Positions 59,544-64,000 of a stretch of 64,000 bases of DNA are shown in pieces. Position 1 is the first letter of the stretch. Every line of letters starts with the position of its first letter. Below the pieces are notes generated by a model. It worked only from the letters and a program-made list of their open reading frames with translations. It did not search any database and was not told where the DNA came from. Position numbers and translations under genes: made by a program. Origin of the DNA: JBFLXB01 sp964570625 (GTDB lineage: Bacteria > Nitrospirota > Nitrospiria > 2-01-FULL-66-17); NCBI GenBank assembly GCA_964570625.1, contig CAZMYW010000007.1, forward strand, positions 62,001 to 126,000, read 5' to 3'.

Positions 59544-59828
59544 ATGTCCGAGATTCAGGTACAGGGGAAAAGCCTCGCGGCGGTGGCTCGCGATATGGCC
59601 GACGGCATGATCTTCATGACTCCGCTACTGCTGAAAAACCAGGACGAAGCCAGCCTACGGGCGCTGCATCATCAACTGAAAAAACTTCAAACCGAGGTCC
59701 GCGGGACCAAATTCCCGACCCACGATCTCCAGGGCATCCGAACCCGAAACCTCAAATTGCAGCGCCTGCACCAGTCGCTCACCGTCCTGGAACACTCGGC
59801 GCGCAAACTGCGCATCAAAATCGCGTAA
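59544..59828 (+). CDS. Small coiled-coil protein, unknown
   Basis: A 94-residue helical protein (LLLKNQDEASLRALHHQLKKLQTEVR, then NLKLQRLHQSLTVLEHSARKL) without Cys. It begins 4 bp from the divergent dinG frame, with GGGAG before the ATG. No family recognised. Its amphipathic helices suggest a dimer or partner protein. Confidence 0.65.
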   Translation: MSEIQVQGKSLAAVARDMADGMIFMTPLLLKNQDEASLRALHHQLKKLQTEVRGTKFPTHDLQGIRTRNLKLQRLHQSLTVLEHSARKLRIKIA

Positions 59829-59832
59829 GGCG

Positions 59833-60501
59833 TCAACTCGTCGCGGCCGGCGCAACGAGGGCCACGAACGGCTCCAATTTCTTGTCCTTTTTCTTGAGGG
59901 TCTCAGCCAACTTCAGCGCGTCCTCGCGCGTGGCGAACGATCCCATCCGGACCCGGTACCGGACCCCGGTATCAGGCAACACCACGCGGGTCACCAGCAC
60001 GGTGTAGCGGTAGTGGCGGACCTTGGCCGCTAAACGGTCCGCCGATTTTCGATCTTGGAACGAGCCGACTTGTACGGTGTACGCCTTGCGGGTGGTCGGC
60101 TGCGCGCGTTCCACCCGTTTGGCCGGAAGTTCCGGCTGGGAGACCCGCGGCTCGGCCGGTTTGGGTTCGAGCGCGGGCGGGGCTTGACTCGAGTTGCCCA
60201 GGGATTTGTAGAACGTGAACTCTTGGGGCTTGTACGGAGAGTCCGCGCTCGAAGCTCCGGGCCCCGGTCGCGACGCGGACGATCCCGGAGTGGACTGACC
60301 GATGACCACTCGTCCCCCGCCGTCGATCGGCGTGTCCCCGTCGGATGCGGGTTGGGGTTCGGCCAGCCACCGGTCCACCAGCGAGAAGGACACCACGCCC
60401 ACCACCACGAGCAGCGTCACGATCGCGAGATACGGTTTGAGCGACGGTCTCGAATCGCGTGCGCCGCGTCGCGGTTTCGACGTGTCGGGGACGTCGACCA
60501 T
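59833..60501 (-). CDS. SPOR-domain cell-envelope protein
   Basis: A 222-residue protein with one membrane helix (YLAIVTLLVVVGVVSFSL), a Pro/Ser-rich linker and a C-terminal SPOR domain (AYTVQVGSFQDRKSADRLAAKVR, then YRVRMGSFATREDALKLAETLKKK) that binds glycan strands at the septum. ATG overlaps the queA stop (TGATG). Confidence 0.88.
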   Translation of the reverse strand: MVDVPDTSKPRRGARDSRPSLKPYLAIVTLLVVVGVVSFSLVDRWLAEPQPASDGDTPIDGGGRVVIGQSTPGSSASRPGPGASSADSPYKPQEFTFYKSLGNSSQAPPALEPKPAEPRVSQPELPAKRVERAQPTTRKAYTVQVGSFQDRKSADRLAAKVRHYRYTVLVTRVVLPDTGVRYRVRMGSFATREDALKLAETLKKKDKKLEPFVALVAPAATS

Positions 60502-61547
60502 CAGAGAATAACCATCGCGTCGCCGTAACTGTAAAAGCGGTATCCCTCGGCCGCGGCCTCTCGGTACAGATCCAAGAGCACGGTGCGTCCGCAGAGTGCC
60601 GACGCCAAGAGCAGCGGGGTCGATCGCGGCAAATGAAAATTGGTGATCAGCGCGTCCACTCCTTGCCAACGATACCCCGGACGGATAAACAGGGATGTGT
60701 CGCCCGAAAACGGCCTAACGAACCCGTCTGTGGACGCGGTCTCGATCAGGCGTGTTGTGGTGGTTCCCACCGCGATCACCCGGCCTCCAGATATGCGGGC
60801 AGTATTGATCTTATCCGCCGTCTCCGCCGACACGTCGCCCCACTCGCCGTCCATCTGGTGGTCGGCAACCCGCGAGACGCGTAGGGGCTCGAAAGTCCCC
60901 GGACCCACGTGGAGGGTCACCGCGGCCACGTGGACGCTCCGATCGGCCAGCGCGGTCAACACGTCGTCGGTAAAATGGAGGCCCGCGGTCGGGGCCGCCA
61001 CCGATCCTTCGGTTCGCGCGTACACGGTCTGGTACCGCACGAGGTCATCCTGGTCCACAGTCTCAGTCCCGCGGGATTTGGCGATGTATGGAGGCAGCGG
61101 CACGCGACCGACTCGTTGAAGCCACGCGGTGTCCTCGGAGGTCAGGCGGAGCCTCACTCTCCCCGCGGCATCCGGCTCCAGCACGTCGCCTTCCCCCCCG
61201 CCTTCAAACGCGATCCGTTGGCCCGGGCGGACCGTGCCCTTGACCAGAGCCGTCCAGACGCCGCCACCCTCTCGGCGGACCAACAGGACACCTACGCGGC
61301 CGCCGCTGGGGACCTTCACGCCTTCGAGCCGCGCCGGAATCACGCGAGAATCGTTCACCACCACCACGTCACCGGGCGAACAATAGTCGGGAAGGTCGCG
61401 GAACCGGCGGTGCTCGACGCGGCCGGTTGCCCGCTCGTACACCAAAAGACGCGACGCGTCCCGAATCGGCTCCGGGCGATCCGCGATCCGCGCCCAGGCC
61501 TCGGGGTAGTCGAACGCTTCAAGGCGTTCCTCCTCCGTAACGGTCAC
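60501..61547 (-). CDS. queA: S-adenosylmethionine:tRNA ribosyltransferase-isomerase
   Basis: A 348-residue enzyme making epoxyqueuosine in tRNA. Blocks FRDLPDYCSPGDVVVVNDSRVIPARL, YQTVYARTEGSVAAPTAGLHFTDD, LHVGPGTFEPL, TNFHLPRSTPLLLASA and YRFYSYGDAMVIL are diagnostic. The GTG at 61547 gives family length; an ATG at 61592 would overlap spoIID by 35 bp. Confidence 0.95.
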   Translation of the reverse strand: MTVTEEERLEAFDYPEAWARIADRPEPIRDASRLLVYERATGRVEHRRFRDLPDYCSPGDVVVVNDSRVIPARLEGVKVPSGGRVGVLLVRREGGGVWTALVKGTVRPGQRIAFEGGGEGDVLEPDAAGRVRLRLTSEDTAWLQRVGRVPLPPYIAKSRGTETVDQDDLVRYQTVYARTEGSVAAPTAGLHFTDDVLTALADRSVHVAAVTLHVGPGTFEPLRVSRVADHQMDGEWGDVSAETADKINTARISGGRVIAVGTTTTRLIETASTDGFVRPFSGDTSLFIRPGYRWQGVDALITNFHLPRSTPLLLASALCGRTVLLDLYREAAAEGYRFYSYGDAMVIL

Positions 61548-61557
61548 CTCGATCGAC

Positions 61558-62739
61558 TCAGCGAGCGCGCGGGACGCGCGGCGCAACGACATCAACGGTA
61601 GTCCCAGGATAGTAGTAGCCGACGATCTGATCCGCGGTCCACCCGCGCTCGGCCAGAGCTTTCATGCCCCACTGGCACAGGCCCACGCCATGACCCCACC
61701 CCCCGCCTTCAAACCACGCTTCAACCTGCCGGCTCTCCGGGTTGACCGCAAATGCGGTGAGGTCGAACCGCATGCTGGGCAGGCGACGGTAGCCGATTAT
61801 ACGGCGCAGGTCTTCACCCTTCAACACGAACGCGCCGCCCGCGTGTACGACGCGCACGGCGAAGACACGTCCGGACCGGTTGCGGCCCAGCGGGGTCAGC
61901 GACGCGATCGGTCCGACCCGATACCCCGCCTTTCCCAATGAGGCCTCGATCTCTTCCAGCGGCACCCGGCGCGTCCACCGGGCCGCCGGAGATTCCGTAT
62001 CGAAGGAACAGTCCACACCCTTGAGGTACGGCAGGTCGATCCCCCAGACCTCCACCGCGTCTTCGGTGGGTCCAGCCGACGTGGAGTGATACGGCGTGAA
62101 TGCGAGTTGTCCGCGGAACCGCACCACCCGCCCGGCCGTGGTCTCGACCGCCTGAGAGGTGCGACCGTCTTCACTGGCGACGCCGCCGTACACCTGGCTC
62201 TGGACGGTCGCATCCAGGTCGAAATCGCTGGCCCCTCGTTCAGCCTTCTGATATAGGGCGTACGTGCGCGCCAGAATGGCTTGGGCCTTGAGCGCCTCCA
62301 GGGGCCAATCGGACGGCACCTCGGACGGCACCACGCTGCGGACGTAATCTTCCAGGCCGACTTCGTTGACCACGAACACCCGACGGTTCCGCACCGTGAC
62401 CACCAGATCTCCGCGGACCGGTGTGCCGTCGACCGTCAGAAACGCCGAGTCACCGGTGATTCGGACCGGCGGGGCGACCGTGTGATCGTTGACGATCAGG
62501 TGTCCCCCTACGCGACGCACTCGCACCGTGCCGGTCATGGTGGTGTTCCATCCGGTTGCGGCGACACGCACCAGCCCGACGCTCGCCACCTCGACCTCGT
62601 GTGTGGCGGCTTCCAGTGCCACACGAATCCGCCGGTCGGCGTCAGGGGACGCCGCGGCTGGGGAAACCCCCGTAGCCACGGTCAGGCTCGACGCCAGGAT
62701 GAGAACCACCGTCGTGATCAACGCCGGCCGAACAGCCAC
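61558..62739 (-). CDS. SpoIID/LytB-domain peptidoglycan hydrolase-like protein
   Basis: A 393-residue exported protein with signal peptide (VLILASSLTVATGVSPAAAS) and a SpoIID domain: VNEVGLEDYVRSVVPSEVPSDWPLEALKAQAILARTYAL-type segments, QVYGG, YHSTSAGPTEDA and GGGWGHGVGLCQWG. SpoIID is a lytic transglycosylase of sporulators, but the domain is also common in non-sporulating bacteria. No sporulation gene is seen. Start (GTG 62739) overlaps DUF2905; a TTG at 62721 is the alternative. Confidence 0.88.
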   Translation of the reverse strand: MAVRPALITTVVLILASSLTVATGVSPAAASPDADRRIRVALEAATHEVEVASVGLVRVAATGWNTTMTGTVRVRRVGGHLIVNDHTVAPPVRITGDSAFLTVDGTPVRGDLVVTVRNRRVFVVNEVGLEDYVRSVVPSEVPSDWPLEALKAQAILARTYALYQKAERGASDFDLDATVQSQVYGGVASEDGRTSQAVETTAGRVVRFRGQLAFTPYHSTSAGPTEDAVEVWGIDLPYLKGVDCSFDTESPAARWTRRVPLEEIEASLGKAGYRVGPIASLTPLGRNRSGRVFAVRVVHAGGAFVLKGEDLRRIIGYRRLPSMRFDLTAFAVNPESRQVEAWFEGGGWGHGVGLCQWGMKALAERGWTADQIVGYYYPGTTVDVVAPRVPRAR

Positions 62740-62939
62740 AACACGAGAGTGAGCACGAGACTCAGAACGATGCTGGTGGTAATCGGGAGGAAGAAGCGGA
62801 CGTGTTCTCGTTGGATCGTCATGTCGCCCGGCAGACGCCCGACCCACGACAACCACGGGGGCGTGCGACCGCCGAGCAGGAGCCAGGCGCCCACCAGCAC
62901 GAAGAGGACACCGATGAGGATCAGCGCCTTCCCCACCAT
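62718..62939 (-). CDS. DUF2905 small membrane protein
   Basis: A 73-residue two-helix protein (LILIGVLFVLVGAWLLLGG, then PITTSIVLSLVLTLVLWLFGRR) with the family motif WLSWVGRLPGDMTIQRE between the helices. Function unknown. It begins 15 nt after nadA and overlaps spoIID. Confidence 0.9.
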   Translation of the reverse strand: MVGKALILIGVLFVLVGAWLLLGGRTPPWLSWVGRLPGDMTIQREHVRFFLPITTSIVLSLVLTLVLWLFGRR

Positions 62940-62954
62940 GCCTCACATGAGAAA

Positions 62955-63884
62955 TTACGACGCCGAAACCGCCAGCATGCGATCCAGCGCCTGCTTGGCG
63001 CGGACACGGATGGGTTCCGGCACCGAGACCACGTGCTGAAGGTCCTCGAGCGACCAGAGAATCTTTTCCAGAGTGTTCACGCGCATGTGCGAGCAGTCGC
63101 ACCATTGGCAGGAAGCATACACCCGTTTTTCCGGATTCTCCTTTTGGATGCGATGGAGAATGCCCACCTCTGTGGCGACAATGGCCTCCGGAGCGGCCGA
63201 CGCCTTAATCGCCCGGCACATCCCGCTGGTGGACAACACGCGGTCGCCCAGATCCCGGACCTCCTCGGGGCATTCGGGATGGACCAGAACGTCCGCGGCC
63301 GGGTGCGCCGCTTTGATCGCCACGAGATCCGACGCCATGATGCGATAGTGAACCGGGCAATACCCGTTATAGAGAATCAGTTTGCGACCGGTTTGCTTGG
63401 CCACGTAGTCACCGAGGAATTGATCGGGGATGAAGATAATGTCGCGTTCAGGGGGCACACTCTCCACCACCCGCACCGCGTTGGCCGACGTGCAGCAGTA
63501 GTCGCTCTCGGCCTTGATCGCGGCGGTGCTGTTCACGTAACAGACCACGGCGGCGCCGGGATGCTGGGCCTTCAGCGCCCGAAGTTGCTCCACCGTAATC
63601 ATATCGGCCATGGAACACCCGGCATCGGGGTCAGGCAACAGCACCGTCTTATCGGGGTTCAAAATGGCAGCGGTTTCAGCCATGAAGTGCACGCCGCAGA
63701 ACACAATCACCTTGGCGGGCATCTCCACCGCCATGCGCGACAACTCCAGCGAATCCCCGACAAAATCCGCCACGTCCTGGATTTCGCCGATCTGATAGTT
63801 GTGCGCGAGGATAACCGCTTGGCGCTCGGCCTTGAGGCGCTGAATACGGGAGACCAGTTCCTCAGTTGCGGAAAGGGTCGGCAT
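62955..63884 (-). CDS. nadA: Quinolinate synthase
   Basis: A 309-residue [4Fe-4S] enzyme that makes quinolinate for NAD. AVILAHNYQIGEIQDVADFVGDSLEL, DPDAGCSMAD, CYVNSTAAIKAESDYCCTSANA, HPECPEEV and YASCQWCDCSHMRVNTLEKI include the conserved cluster ligands. Standard length. ATG at 63884 has no strong ribosome site, but the family start fits. Confidence 0.96.
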   Translation of the reverse strand: MPTLSATEELVSRIQRLKAERQAVILAHNYQIGEIQDVADFVGDSLELSRMAVEMPAKVIVFCGVHFMAETAAILNPDKTVLLPDPDAGCSMADMITVEQLRALKAQHPGAAVVCYVNSTAAIKAESDYCCTSANAVRVVESVPPERDIIFIPDQFLGDYVAKQTGRKLILYNGYCPVHYRIMASDLVAIKAAHPAADVLVHPECPEEVRDLGDRVLSTSGMCRAIKASAAPEAIVATEVGILHRIQKENPEKRVYASCQWCDCSHMRVNTLEKILWSLEDLQHVVSVPEPIRVRAKQALDRMLAVSAS

Positions 63885-63944
63885 GTGGGGGGATCTTACC
63901 ACAGACGGACGGCTCGGAGCGAGGGGGTGATCATGTCCCACCGC

Positions 63945-63974
63945 TTGGCAAACGTCGCTGAAATCCGCTATGGT
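63945..63974 (+). promoter_or_regulatory. Possible rightward promoter at window end
   Basis: TTGGCA (63945-63950), 18 bp, TATGGT (63969-63974). It would drive a gene beyond the window edge. Moderate match. Confidence 0.4.
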
Positions 63975-64000
63975 GGCGTGGTCCAATCTCTGTCTTCGAC

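Noticed and set aside
61558..62739. Evidence for sporulation
   Set aside because: The SpoIID domain alone occurs widely in non-sporulating diderm bacteria. No other sporulation gene is present.

Overview
This is a high-GC (by eye roughly 60-65 %) chromosomal segment of a Gram-negative bacterium. The diderm envelope is shown by Pal, CpoB, TolC-type and porin-like outer-membrane proteins and several lipobox signal peptides. No rRNA or taxonomic marker beyond S6, S18 and SSB lies here, so placement is inference. The number of PCP_red-domain proteins, the USP and radical SAM fusions and the RodZ/TPR/PfkB/MtnP/MiaA/MutL gene order suggest a Nitrospirota-like lineage. Housekeeping promoters close to TTGACA-17-TATAAT are easy to read, which helped with start sites. 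Many neighbouring genes overlap by 1-4 bp (ATGA, GTGA, TGATG), so transcription units are long.

Layout. 0-1.4 kb: cdsA (cut by the window edge) and uppS leftward, and a 37-residue membrane peptide rightward, from two promoters that share a -35 region. 1.5-5.5 kb: sppA, a small membrane protein and a complete zinc/manganese ABC transporter. 5.7-9.7 kb: a universal stress protein fused to PCP_red and rubredoxin-like domains, a radical SAM/SPASM protein with a PCP_red tail, and a CopD-like membrane protein. 9.8-14.4 kb: an RND multidrug pump. 14.4-19.4 kb: accessory genes, including a frameshifted low-GC FRG gene, tag, the higBA toxin-antitoxin pair, a Vgb-like propeller, an intradiol dioxygenase and dps. 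19.4-34.5 kb: a metal-handling region, all leftward, with two more ZnuA-like binding proteins, a second permease, two porins, a CzcCBA-type efflux pump, NikR, a Rieske oxygenase, and decayed pieces of czcA and nikR. 34.5-38.5 kb: a protein made of four PCP_red repeats, a heme-oxygenase-like protein, a zinc-ribbon/PCP_red protein, an Mrp ATPase and an HU protein. 38.6-42.2 kb: DUF420, thioredoxin, two pseudopilin-like proteins (one with an 81-residue repeat-built leader) and PilZ. 42.5-45.98 kb: DUF192, rpsR, ssb, rpsF, a short RNase HIII and a methyltransferase. 46-56.4 kb: lipoproteins, tRNA-Thr(CGU), rodZ, TPR, pfkB, mtnP, miaA, mutL, cpoB and pal. 56.5-64 kb: an MBL-fold protein, dinG, a coiled-coil protein, an SPOR protein, queA, spoIID, DUF2905 and nadA.

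Two things stand out. First, ten PCP_red domains (a domain otherwise best known from the C-terminus of the dark protochlorophyllide reductase subunit ChlB/BchB) occur in four proteins, next to redox and metallocofactor genes and without any chlorophyll gene in view. This looks like an uncharacterised redox or tetrapyrrole-related system. Second, a family of palindromic elements of about 110-230 bp begins at, or within about three bases of, the stop codon of the preceding gene in all five places it occurs, always in the same orientation. A 60-bp module found in two of those copies also makes up an in-frame triple repeat in a prepilin leader.
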